Shown here piece after piece: positions 11,806 through 18,707 of a stretch of 64,000 nt of DNA. The stretch covers positions 3,906,001 through 3,970,000 of the forward strand of contig NZ_CP077077.1 in the NCBI RefSeq assembly GCF_019139675.1, written 5' to 3'. The first letter of the stretch is position 1; every line of letters starts with the position of its first letter. The translations under genes were made by a program, and so were the position numbers. The notes beneath the pieces are model-generated. The model searched no databases. It was not told the origin of the DNA and saw only the letters and a program-made list of their open reading frames with translations. Origin of the DNA: Pseudomonas maumuensis (GTDB lineage Bacteria; Pseudomonadota; Gammaproteobacteria; Pseudomonadales; Pseudomonadaceae).

Positions 11806-12007
11806 ACGGCGGCGCTGGAGACGGATGAAGGTCATCAACAATCAGATTTTCGCCCTTCCTTGTAGTCCATTTCCCAAACATACTTCTGCCGCCTGTTTGC
11901 CGTTGCGGCTGCTCTGTGGGCGCTCTAGTCTCGGCCTGTCGTTGCACATCAACGACACAGCTTTGACAGGCTGTGACGGTAGAATCACGCTGGCAGTCCC
12001 AGTTGAT
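11806..12007. other. Non-coding region upstream of the DUF6124 gene
   Basis: No convincing reading frame. It is less GC-rich than its neighbours. It contains TTGACA at 11963-11968 and TAGAAT at 11980-11985, but the spacing of 11 bp is too short for a standard sigma-70 promoter. The promoter of the downstream small genes probably lies here. Confidence 0.35.
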
Positions 12008-12095
12008 GGTGGCTGTACGTGTGGGCACGCTTGCGTGCGCCGGAACTTTTGCGTGATTTACCGCCGGTCTGTCAACCCACGTACAGCTGCCGCCT
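12008..12095 (+). ncRNA. Possible structured RNA leader upstream of DUF6124 gene
   Basis: A perfect 10-bp outer stem pairs GCTGTACGTG (12012-12021) with CACGTACAGC (12078-12087). It encloses a short hairpin, GCACGC-TT-GCGTGC (12025-12038). Flanking GGTG and TGCCGCC could extend the outer stem. The element ends about 50 bp before the ATG at 12144. I recall similar GGCACGCTTGCGTGCGCC leaders in front of other Pseudomonas small-protein genes. Whether it acts as RNA or as a DNA site is unknown. Confidence 0.45.
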
Positions 12096-12143
12096 TTCTG
12101 TTTGACAGCAGGCTGGTGGTGGCACCGTCAACGGTAAATCACC

Positions 12144-12389
12144 ATGCTAAAGATCGTCCCCGACCCACCCCACAACAACCACTCTCTCGAAGACACCCTT
12201 ATCCAGGCCACCGAGTACGCCCTGTGCGCGCAGAGCGTGGCGCATCAGGCTGTTCTGCTGCAGCCCAAGTCACCCGCCTCGATTCTGATGCTGGCTTCCA
12301 TGCATGAGATGGAGGCACTGCGCGTGCTGCTGGAGTCGGCATTGATCCAGGTACAGATGCCGAACACGCAGTCGCGTCCATTGCACTAG
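12144..12389 (+). CDS. DUF6124 family protein, 81 aa
   Basis: Small cytoplasmic protein of a family I associate with pseudomonads, with no known function. It starts MLKIVPDPPHNNHSLEDTLI and is largely helical (QATEYALCAQSVAHQAVLLQ, then MLASMHEMEALRVLLESALI). There is no signal peptide or membrane segment. A hairpin-rich leader precedes it and a second small Pseudomonas gene (DUF3077) follows after a pair of inverted REPs. The family assignment is from memory of the MLKIVPDPP opening. Confidence 0.75.
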   Translation: MLKIVPDPPHNNHSLEDTLIQATEYALCAQSVAHQAVLLQPKSPASILMLASMHEMEALRVLLESALIQVQMPNTQSRPLH

Positions 12390-12420
12390 ACCACAGGTAT
12401 GTGACGACTGAACTGACGTC

Positions 12421-12484
12421 ATCGCGGGGCAAGCCCGCTTCCACGCCCATTGCGTTCCAACGTGGGAGCGGGCTTGCCCCGCGA
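12421..12484. repeat. Pair of inverted REP elements
   Basis: ATCGCGGGGCAAGCCCGCTT at 12421-12440 is mirrored by AGCGGGCTTGCCCCGCGA ending at 12484, with a 15-bp loop. It is the GCGGGGCAAGCCCGC type of Pseudomonas REP and lies between the DUF6124 and DUF3077 genes. Confidence 0.85.
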
Positions 12485-12527
12485 CAGCGCCAGACCAGGC
12501 AGCGGAACACTTCAGGGAGATTCAACG

Positions 12528-12797
12528 ATGACCACAGCTACCACCCCGCCCCAGACCACCGTGGGCAAGACCAAGTTCTACCAGGGCGAAGGCCAGACCG
12601 ACCCACTGTTCTGCATCGAACCCGGCATCCCTTGCCAGCATGCGCGGGATCAGGCTTCGGAATTGATGGGCTGCGTGCGTGACCTGACCATCACCGGCAT
12701 CATGGAGGAAAAGCCGCAGCTGCTCTGGGCGTCGTATTACCTGAGCGCACTGGCCAAGGCATTGATGGACGATGCGGAGTTGGGGATGAGCCGCTAG
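12528..12797 (+). CDS. DUF3077 family protein, 89 aa
   Basis: Small protein of the DUF3077 family, common in Pseudomonas and without known function. The family signature is visible: F(Y)QGEGQTDPLFCIEPGIPC, then HARDQASELMGCVRDLT and WASYYLSALAKALMDDAE. The ATG at 12528 has AGGGAGA eight bases upstream. A strong hairpin (12814-12840) follows the stop. With the DUF6124 gene it forms a small-gene pair between kdp and dusA. Confidence 0.8.
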   Translation: MTTATTPPQTTVGKTKFYQGEGQTDPLFCIEPGIPCQHARDQASELMGCVRDLTITGIMEEKPQLLWASYYLSALAKALMDDAELGMSR

Positions 12798-12813
12798 GCA
12801 AAACGGCTGATCG

Positions 12814-12842
12814 GCCGGTGCCAAAAGCCGAGGCACCGGCTT
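12814..12842 (+). terminator. Rho-independent-type hairpin after the DUF3077 gene
   Basis: GCCGGTGCC (12814-12822) pairs perfectly with GGCACCGGC (12832-12840) around a 9-nt loop and is followed by TTCT. The T tract is short, so termination may be partial. Confidence 0.6.
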
Positions 12843-12865
12843 CTCTGAGTTCGTGCCCCACACTT

Positions 12866-12961
12866 ATGCGTTCTCCAGCCGCTAGCCCCGCCGCCCTGCG
12901 CCCCGAGCGGTCCCGCCGCTTCTCCGTGGCGCCGATGATGGATTGGAGTGATATTTCCTGA
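12866..12961 (+). pseudogene. Truncated 5' end of dusA (left junction of island)
   Basis: Thirty-one codons reading MRSPAASPAALRPERSRRFS then VAPMMDWSDIS and a stop. The intact dusA at 19057 starts MHSQAATSTAPRPEPSRRFS then VAPMMDWTDR. Bases 12840-12947 align without gaps to 19031-19138, with about 14 mismatches, including 26 bp upstream of the start codon. Similarity ends right after the MMDW codons. This is the expected product when an element inserts in the 5' part of dusA and supplies a replacement 5' end to the gene on its other side. Confidence 0.9.
12911..12947. mobile_element. Left attachment-site copy of the dusA island
   Basis: TCCCGCCGCTTCTCCGTGGC is identical to 19102-19121; the next 17 bp differ at two positions, then similarity stops. 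The site covers the codons for SRRFSVAPMMDW, the part of dusA known as a target for dusA-specific integrases. The exact crossover cannot be fixed within these 37 bp. Confidence 0.75.
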
Positions 12962-13112
12962 ATCCCTTATAGTACTAGGCATTCAGCGGTAGTGCCTTGG
13001 TCGCGTACCAATTTTGTACCACTCATGTAACCATTGATCTTTTTCTAGCTACCAAATTCAGCGCGAATGATATCGTAGTGCCACTCACGGATCGTGATGC
13101 TAGGAGGGAGCT

Positions 13113-13451
13113 ATGAGCCACGAAGTGGATGTCCTGCGACAGCTTATTAACAACGGCAGTCTTGACGAGCAAGAAGCCATGGTGAGGGGTATCGCTCAGC
13201 TGGCTGTGGACCAAGGTTTTGAGAACCTCTCTGATCGCCAACAGGCCGTACTTCAACCCCACCTGACTCAAGCATGTGCAGGGGTCGAAGATCCTGGTGG
13301 CTATCACAACGACTGCAACGTGATTCTTGAAGGCAGGGCACTAGCAGTAGCACTGGAACAGGAAGGGTACTACGGGGCAGTTCTTTGCGAGGATTGTGTC
13401 AACGAGACCGAGCAATACGCACAAGAGTGGGAACGCATTAAACGCGAATAG
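13113..13451 (+). CDS. Hypothetical protein with cysteine cluster, 112 aa
   Basis: First gene of the island; I do not recognise a family. AGGAGGGAGCT directly precedes the ATG, an excellent ribosome site. The N-terminal half is helical and acidic (VLRQLINNGSLDEQEAMVRG). The C-terminal half holds four cysteines: ACAGVEDPGGYHNDCN, then LCEDCVNE about 25 residues later, spaced like a small zinc-binding site. There is no signal peptide or membrane span. A strong terminator follows at 13489. It lies 277 bp before the AIPR gene in the same direction, and could be an accessory to it or independent. Confidence 0.7.
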   Translation: MSHEVDVLRQLINNGSLDEQEAMVRGIAQLAVDQGFENLSDRQQAVLQPHLTQACAGVEDPGGYHNDCNVILEGRALAVALEQEGYYGAVLCEDCVNETEQYAQEWERIKRE

Positions 13452-13488
13452 TCCTATGCACACCCCGATTGTGCTGCAGCATTGATGT

Positions 13489-13532
13489 AAAAAACGCGCA
13501 ACCCCTATGACTAAAGGGCTTGGGCGTTTTTT
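13489..13532. terminator. Bidirectional rho-independent terminator
   Basis: AAAAAACGC at the left pairs with GCGTTTTTT at the right, and the inner part CAA-C-CCCT pairs with AGGG-C-TTG with one C-C mismatch. A runs on one side and T runs on the other make it effective in both directions. It separates the 112-aa gene from the AIPR gene, which therefore needs its own promoter. Confidence 0.8.
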
Positions 13533-13727
13533 ATGCCTGCCGAATGAACGCCTGCAGGGCGTGGGCTGGCATGGAATGGCGCTCGGCTTGCCCCATTTTT
13601 GACCCGCTCCAGTGCTCTATCTAGGCTCGACGACACGTGCCGCTCTCAAAAAAATCTTCCCTAGGGTGCTTTACCTATGCGTCTCGTGCCAGAATAGCAA
13701 ATTGCCACCAGGACCACGGATTGACCT
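13533..13727. other. Upstream region of the AIPR gene, no gene seen
   Basis: No protein-like frame. An A-rich stretch (CTCAAAAAAATCTTCCCTAG around 13645-13665) lies 60-80 bp before the AIPR start, and AGAATA is near 13691. These could be promoter parts, but no clear -35/-10 pair is visible. Confidence 0.35.
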
Positions 13728-15473
13728 ATGCACATTATAATTGAAAATCACATCGAAGGACTCCAAAAGGACTTCCAATTCCCTAAAAAAACCCCAGAGT
13801 CTAAACTGTTCGAGTACTTTTCAAACTACTGTATAACCTCCAAGCATTACCTGGGACGATTCAATCCAAAAGATATTACAACTGACGAAGACGATGCATC
13901 TATCGACGGGATCTCGATAATAATTGATGGCGACCTAATAACCACCGTAGACGACGCCACCAATATTTTTGCAAAACACAAAAACAATTTGAGCGCCGAT
14001 ATAATTTTCACGCAATGCAAGAGCGGTGAAGCGTTCAAAAAAGCCGAGATCAATAATTTTAGCGTCGGAGTAGAAGACTTCCTCAGCTTGAAGCCTCAAT
14101 ACCCTCAAGGCAAACTCAACGCCATTTCATTGAAAATATTTAATATAATTCTTAAGAATTTAAAAAAAGTAAAAAATCGCCTGCCAAATTTCCACGCCTA
14201 CTATTGCACGAGTGGGAACTACAAAGCAGCAAAAGAAATTTCAGCGTCATTCAGGGCGCTAAAAAGCAAAGTCGAAGGTACAGAACTATTTCATGAAGTA
14301 CATATTACCCCTATGGGGCGCGCGGAACTACTGAAGCTTTACGCAACTGCTACCGAAACCAATGAAGCGACGTTAAAGCTCATCGATTACTTCGGAATGC
14401 CAAAAATTGCTCACATCCCGCAATCTTATATTGGAATTGCCAATGCTTTGGACTTTGTGAGAAATGTGATTTCTGACAGCGAAGGCAACCTCAATCATCG
14501 AGTTTTTGATGAGAACGTTCGCTCATTCCTCGGGGCCAACAACAGTGTTAATGGAAAAATTCAAGCAACGCTAAAAGACGCCACTAAGAAAGATCTATTC
14601 TCGGTGCTTAACAACGGCATTACCATTGTAGCTCCCGAGCTAACACTTACACCAAACACAAAAGAAATAAATTTAACTAATTATCAGATCATCAACGGCT
14701 GCCAAACGAGCAATACACTTTTCTTGAACAAGCACTTGCTTGACCCCTCCGTGAATCTGGTAATTAAGTTTATAGAGTCCGCAAACAGCGATGTATCTGA
14801 CGATATAATCGCAGCAACCAACAACCAGACCGAAGTACAAACCGAGTCATTCCATGGTCTCAAAAACAAAGCAAAGCTTGTCCAAAAGTACTTTGATGCC
14901 AAAAACACTAAAAACCCGTCTGACAGTAAAATTTACTTCGAGCGAAGAGAAAAAGAATACGGATCTTCCGGCTTTCAAAATACTAGGATTTTTGATGTCC
15001 GCGAGCTAGCACGCGCTTATGCCGCAATGTTCTTGAACCAACCTCACAATTCCGCACGTTATGTAAAAGAAATTTTTTCATCAAGCGGCGAGGACTTGTT
15101 TTGCGACACCGACCATGAATCACTCTACTACGCATCAGCCCTAGCCCTTTACAAGTACAACACACTTGTAAATGGTCGAAAAAATGGCGCGCACAACTTC
15201 ATAAAATTACGCTGGCATGTTATCCAAGTGTACAAATGGGTTGTACACGGCAAAACTGAAATGCCCTCCCCGTCCTCAAATGCGGCGGAGGCATATGCTA
15301 ACAAAATAATAGCATCACTTTTATCTGAAGACCGAGCCTACATGGAAAAATTCATTGTCTGCCAAGATATCATTAAAGAGGCAGGGAAGCCCTCAGCCGA
15401 CGCCTTGAAAAGAGGAAAATTTACCGCTGACCTTCTCCAAAAAGCCAATGAATATTTTGCACGAAAAAAATAA
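13728..15473 (+). CDS. AIPR-domain protein, candidate phage-defence factor
   Basis: A 581-residue protein with the AIPR (abortive infection phage resistance) domain. The hallmark is at residues 291-332: FSVLNNGITIVAPEL, then YQIINGCQTSNTLF. The N-terminal part contains IDGISIIIDGDL (59-70) and IIFTQCKSGEAF (92-103), a D...QxK arrangement resembling Mrr-like PD-(D/E)xK nucleases; this reading is my inference. The gene is much more AT-rich than everything around it, a sign of foreign origin. It stands alone between a terminator upstream and convergent umuC downstream, so it is probably a single-gene system or relies on the 112-aa neighbour. The ribosome site is weak (AGGA 15 nt upstream). Confidence 0.85.
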   Translation: MHIIIENHIEGLQKDFQFPKKTPESKLFEYFSNYCITSKHYLGRFNPKDITTDEDDASIDGISIIIDGDLITTVDDATNIFAKHKNNLSADIIFTQCKSGEAFKKAEINNFSVGVEDFLSLKPQYPQGKLNAISLKIFNIILKNLKKVKNRLPNFHAYYCTSGNYKAAKEISASFRALKSKVEGTELFHEVHITPMGRAELLKLYATATETNEATLKLIDYFGMPKIAHIPQSYIGIANALDFVRNVISDSEGNLNHRVFDENVRSFLGANNSVNGKIQATLKDATKKDLFSVLNNGITIVAPELTLTPNTKEINLTNYQIINGCQTSNTLFLNKHLLDPSVNLVIKFIESANSDVSDDIIAATNNQTEVQTESFHGLKNKAKLVQKYFDAKNTKNPSDSKIYFERREKEYGSSGFQNTRIFDVRELARAYAAMFLNQPHNSARYVKEIFSSSGEDLFCDTDHESLYYASALALYKYNTLVNGRKNGAHNFIKLRWHVIQVYKWVVHGKTEMPSPSSNAAEAYANKIIASLLSEDRAYMEKFIVCQDIIKEAGKPSADALKRGKFTADLLQKANEYFARKK

Positions 15474-15518
15474 CTAGCAACTTTTACTTTGGTCGATTTG
15501 ATCACAGCATCCCTGCCC

Positions 15519-15540
15519 CCAGTCGTTGGGGCGGGGCATT
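15519..15540 (-). terminator. Hairpin between convergent AIPR gene and umuC
   Basis: TGCCCCC and GGGGCGGGGCA flank AGTCGTT and can pair as GCCCC/GGGGC with some alternatives. It lies between two convergent genes. A clear T tract is missing on either side, so it is a weak call. Confidence 0.4.
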
Positions 15541-15606
15541 AAATATACAGTTCCACACACTTGAGTTGCTCATAGGATGTGGAGTCTATAGCCGCCATTA
15601 TCGCCG

Positions 15607-16884
15607 CTATCTCGCATACACCTTCCACAGTTGGTCAAACCGCGTCGTGTAGGATTGACTCATCAGGTCCCGTCGCATGCCCCAATCCGGGCTGTTGGGT
15701 ACGCTACCAGCCCGCACCATTCCCCTACCATACCGATCGTTGATTTCATCCAGCACTGACATCAAACGATCACATGCCACAGGTTGTGAGACCGCAAACA
15801 AGTCGTCGGTAAACTCGCCATGCTGACGCAGATCCATCAGCAGAACCTCGGCCTTGCTATAGCGGAAGCCCGATCGGTAGACCTGCCCCACCGCTTCGGT
15901 GGCGGCCCTGGTGAGCAGCAGTGTGTCATTGGTTGGGTATGGCAACTCGACCATGGCGCCCTTGGCATACTTGGCTTCGTCCGGATTGAACATCCCAGTA
16001 CGGATGCTGACCCGCATGCGCTTGCATACCGATCCCTGAGCGCGCAGCTTCTCCGCCGCTCGCGCCGTGTAGGTGGCCACCGCCTGCTTGATCGGTGCCA
16101 GCTCCGTCAGCCGCTTGCCAAACATCCGACTGCAGCAGATCTCCTGCTTCGGCGGGTCCGCCTCATCCAACTCGAGGCAGGGCGTGCCGGCGAGCTCGCG
16201 CGCGGTCTTCTCCACCACCACGCTGAATTTGTCGCGCAGCATCCGCGGGTCTGCTTTCGCCAGGTCCATGGCCGTGCGGAAGCCCATGGCTTCGAGGTGC
16301 GCCGTCATTCGCCGGCCGATGCCCCACACCTCTTTCACCTCGGTGTTGCGCAGCACCCAATCGCGCTTAAAGTCATCGGTGATATCGACCACCCCACCCG
16401 TATGCGCCTGCAGGCGCTTAGCCGTGTGATTGGCGAGCTTTGCCAGGGTCTTGGTACGGGCGATCCCCACACCCACAGGGATGCCGGTACAGCGCAGCAC
16501 CTTGGCACGCACCTCCCGGCCGAACTGGGTCAGGCTCCCCTGCACGCCAGTCAGGTCAGCGAAGCATTCATCGATCGAATAGACCTCTGCCGCCGGCACC
16601 ATCGACTCGATCAGCGACATGACCCGCTCGCTCATGTCGCCATACAGCGCATAGTTGGACGAGAACGCCACGATGCCATGCTGCCGCAGCTTCTCCTTGG
16701 CCTGGAAATAGGGCTCGCCCATCTTCACGTAGGGCTTAGCGTCGTATGACCGGGCGATCACACAGCCGTCGTTGTTGCTCAGCACCACGATGGGCGTCTT
16801 GGCCAGATCCGGGCGAAACACACGCTCGCAGCTCGCATAGAACGAGTTGCAGTCGATCAGCGCGAACACCTGGTCACTGGGCAT
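15607..16884 (-). CDS. umuC: UmuC, catalytic subunit of DNA polymerase V
   Basis: Y-family translesion polymerase subunit that, with cleaved UmuD, copies past DNA lesions at the cost of mutations. The 425-residue protein starts MPSDQVFALIDCNSFYASCE, with the metal-binding aspartate in ALIDCNSFY and the catalytic pair in YSIDECFADL (about residue 101). The helix-hairpin-helix region VWGIGRRMTAHLEAMG follows, then the little-finger domain. The frame is open 60 bp further upstream inside umuD, but the ATG at 16884 aligns with the family start and overlaps the umuD end by 11 bp. Length is close to E. coli UmuC (422 aa). Confidence 0.95.
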   Translation of the reverse strand: MPSDQVFALIDCNSFYASCERVFRPDLAKTPIVVLSNNDGCVIARSYDAKPYVKMGEPYFQAKEKLRQHGIVAFSSNYALYGDMSERVMSLIESMVPAAEVYSIDECFADLTGVQGSLTQFGREVRAKVLRCTGIPVGVGIARTKTLAKLANHTAKRLQAHTGGVVDITDDFKRDWVLRNTEVKEVWGIGRRMTAHLEAMGFRTAMDLAKADPRMLRDKFSVVVEKTARELAGTPCLELDEADPPKQEICCSRMFGKRLTELAPIKQAVATYTARAAEKLRAQGSVCKRMRVSIRTGMFNPDEAKYAKGAMVELPYPTNDTLLLTRAATEAVGQVYRSGFRYSKAEVLLMDLRQHGEFTDDLFAVSQPVACDRLMSVLDEINDRYGRGMVRAGSVPNSPDWGMRRDLMSQSYTTRFDQLWKVYAR

Positions 16885-17302
16885 GATCGCGCACGCTGTA
16901 GCGAACCACACCCCAGATGACCAGGTCGTCGCCTTCCATGACATGCCGCGGCGGGTAGGCGGGGTTCTCCGACTGCAAGACCAGCACGCCGTCGCGCCGA
17001 TACAGGCGCTTGCAGACGGGCTCGGCGTTGATCGCGGCGATCACGATGTCGCCGTGCTCGGCCTCCTTGCTGCGGTCTACGATGAGAAGATCGCCCGAGA
17101 AGATCCCGGCGCCCTGCATGCTGTCGCCCTCCACCTGCACCAGGTACACGTGCGGAGCACGCAGGTCGAACAGCTCATCGAGGGAGATATGCCGCTCCAA
17201 GTGATCCGCCGCCGGCGAAGGGAATCCGGCCGGCACACGGAACGAATACACCGGCAGCAGCGCGGGGCCGCCCGTCGGCGCGCCCAGGAAGGTGATGCTC
17301 AT
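16874..17302 (-). CDS. umuD: UmuD, self-cleaving polymerase V subunit
   Basis: LexA-like serine protease that cleaves itself with RecA filament help and then joins UmuC. In the 142-residue protein the cleavage site is A25-G26 (VPAGFPSPAADH), the catalytic serine is S61 (VEGDSMQGAGI) and the catalytic lysine K98 (AEPVCKRLYR). E. coli UmuD uses C-G instead of A-G, so this site looks more like LexA. Length is close to E. coli UmuD (139 aa). An SOS box lies 24 bp upstream. It overlaps umuC. Confidence 0.95.
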   Translation of the reverse strand: MSITFLGAPTGGPALLPVYSFRVPAGFPSPAADHLERHISLDELFDLRAPHVYLVQVEGDSMQGAGIFSGDLLIVDRSKEAEHGDIVIAAINAEPVCKRLYRRDGVLVLQSENPAYPPRHVMEGDDLVIWGVVRYSVRDHAQ

Positions 17303-17325
17303 GGCAGATCAACTCAAATGAATAG

Positions 17326-17341
17326 CTGTATATTCATACAG
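17326..17341. promoter_or_regulatory. LexA (SOS) box between umuDC and the HMCES gene
   Basis: CTGTATATTCATACAG fits the CTG-N10-CAG LexA consensus. It sits 24 bp before the umuD start on the minus strand and 69 bp before the HMCES start on the plus strand, so one box may control both directions. Confidence 0.85.
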
Positions 17342-17409
17342 TAAACTGTCAGACCGTTCCTACGTCAATGCGCGGACGCGAGGCAGCCGACAAACGAGCG
17401 AGGTGTGGT

Positions 17410-18111
17410 ATGTGCGGGAGGTATTCGATCTACGAGAGCATGGACGACTACCTGCGGCAGTTGGCTCTCGATCTGGAGGTCATCAACGGGTACGACCATG
17501 AGCGGATCAACCGGTACAACGTGGCGCCCTCTACCCGTGTAGAGCTGATAAGGCCAGCACCTGGAGGGTTGAGCGTCGATCGAGTGAAGTGGGGATGGTC
17601 GCCATTCTGGGCGAAGGGGAAGCGGCCCGACCCGATCAATGCGCGGGCCGAGACGGTGATGACGGGGAAGTTCTTCAAATCGCTTTGGCCGAATGGCCGA
17701 GCCTTGGCGCCGGCCAATGGCTGGTTCGAGTGGATACCCGATCCTGCGGAGCCGAAGCGCAAGCAACCCTACTACATCCAGGCTGCGGACGAGGCCCCGC
17801 TGTTCTTCGCGGCGCTGGCTGAAGTCCACCCAGGCATCGAGCCAGACGAGCGCGACGGTTTCGTGATCATCACAGCGGCAGCTGACCAAGGTCTCGTCGA
17901 CATCCACGACCGTAAGCCGTTGGTCCTCAGCCCTGCGTTGGCGCGCGAATGGATCGACCCTGCCACCTCGGAGGAACGCGCCGCCGAAATCGTCCAGGCG
18001 GGTTGCCGCCCGGCACGCGACTTCAAGTGGCACCCCGTGGACAAGCAGGTGGGCAACGTACGAAACGAAGGCGAGGCATTGATCCACAGCGTGGGGCCGA
18101 AAACGCAGTGA
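17410..18111 (+). CDS. HMCES/YedK-type abasic-site protein (SRAP family)
   Basis: SOS-response-associated peptidase family protein (E. coli YedK, human HMCES) that crosslinks through Cys2 to abasic sites in single-stranded DNA and shields them. The start at 17410 is chosen because it gives MCGRYS, which exposes Cys2 after methionine removal; GAGG precedes it. Other conserved parts are visible: YNVAPST, WGWSPFWA, INARAET, the catalytic glutamate in NGWFEW and the histidine in DIHDRKPLVL. At 233 residues it has typical length. It diverges from umuDC around a LexA box, suggesting coordinated induction. Confidence 0.93.
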   Translation: MCGRYSIYESMDDYLRQLALDLEVINGYDHERINRYNVAPSTRVELIRPAPGGLSVDRVKWGWSPFWAKGKRPDPINARAETVMTGKFFKSLWPNGRALAPANGWFEWIPDPAEPKRKQPYYIQAADEAPLFFAALAEVHPGIEPDERDGFVIITAAADQGLVDIHDRKPLVLSPALAREWIDPATSEERAAEIVQAGCRPARDFKWHPVDKQVGNVRNEGEALIHSVGPKTQ

Positions 18112-18132
18112 GTGTGCCGGATGAAGATCAAA

Positions 18133-18153
18133 AGCCCAGCACAAAGCTGGGCT
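18133..18153 (+). terminator. Hairpin after the HMCES gene
   Basis: AGCCCAGC pairs perfectly with GCTGGGCT around ACAAA, 22 bp after the stop codon. There is no T tract on the plus strand; read on the minus strand it is followed by TTTTGATCTT, so it may serve the two minus-strand genes. Confidence 0.5.
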
Positions 18154-18169
18154 CGGCCTGACAACCCGC

Positions 18170-18325
18170 TCACTCAGGCATACGCGTCGGGTCATCCGGA
18201 TTGCGCTGCTGCCCCATGCCGTCGCCTTCCTCTTCCTCTTCCATGAGCGGATCGTCTTCCACTGGATCAAGCGTCGTGGGATCGTCTGGGTTGGTGCCGC
18301 CCTGCTCTCTCGGATCGGTGCTCAT
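18170..18325 (-). CDS. Small acidic hypothetical protein, 51 aa
   Basis: Starts MSTDPREQGGTNPDDPTTLD and runs to NPDDPTRMPE. The hexapeptide NPDDPT occurs twice, flanking an acidic centre containing EEEEEGDG. About a third of residues are D or E, with almost no hydrophobic core, so it is probably disordered. GAGG lies 9 nt before the ATG. It follows the 108-aa gene in the same direction after 55 bp. I do not recognise it; extreme acidity can mean a DNA-mimic or a binding tail, but nothing here proves it. Confidence 0.6.
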   Translation of the reverse strand: MSTDPREQGGTNPDDPTTLDPVEDDPLMEEEEEGDGMGQQRNPDDPTRMPE

Positions 18326-18380
18326 CGCTGCATACCTCGGAAGGAATTGCTGGATACCACACCTGATTTGAGAAAGAGGC

Positions 18381-18707
18381 TCACGGGCTCGTTCGATTTT
18401 CCGTCGCGCCGCCGGTCGCCTTGGCATTGGGCCCCAGCGTCGCGTGTGATGCTCCGAGATCGCGTGCCAAGGCGACGCCCCAGAGCATCGCGGTGGTCAT
18501 GGATTGACCGGGCCTCGCCTTGTGCGCTTCCTCATGGAGGCAAGCGCCGTCCGGCCCATAAACACCGATGAACATTTGAGTGGCACCCACACGGGAAAGT
18601 CGGACCTGAACATCAATGGTCAACCCGGACTCGAGCACTTCGGTATGTGTACGACTGTGCAGCTGGGCATCCGCCCAATCCCAGTAGGTCTGGCCTCTCG
18701 ATCTCAT
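18381..18707 (-). CDS. Hypothetical protein, 108 aa
   Basis: Starts MRSRGQTYWDWADAQLHSRT at an ATG preceded by GGAGG, and this start is preferred over much longer in-frame openings whose upstream part looks non-coding. A central beta-rich part reads TIDVQVRLSRVGATQMFIGV and then YGPDGACLHEEAHKARPG. No catalytic motif, membrane span or signal peptide is visible. It is followed by the 51-aa acidic gene, probably in one transcript. Island cargo of unknown function. Confidence 0.65.
   Translation of the reverse strand: MRSRGQTYWDWADAQLHSRTHTEVLESGLTIDVQVRLSRVGATQMFIGVYGPDGACLHEEAHKARPGQSMTTAMLWGVALARDLGASHATLGPNAKATGGATENRTSP

Noticed and set aside
11599..11841. Minus-strand frame of 80 codons as a gene
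   Set aside because: It is a frameshifted piece of umuC joined to unrelated sequence; annotated as a pseudogene fragment instead.
11963..11985. Sigma-70 promoter TTGACA / TAGAAT upstream of the DUF6124 gene
   Set aside because: The spacer is 11 bp, too short for a functional promoter.
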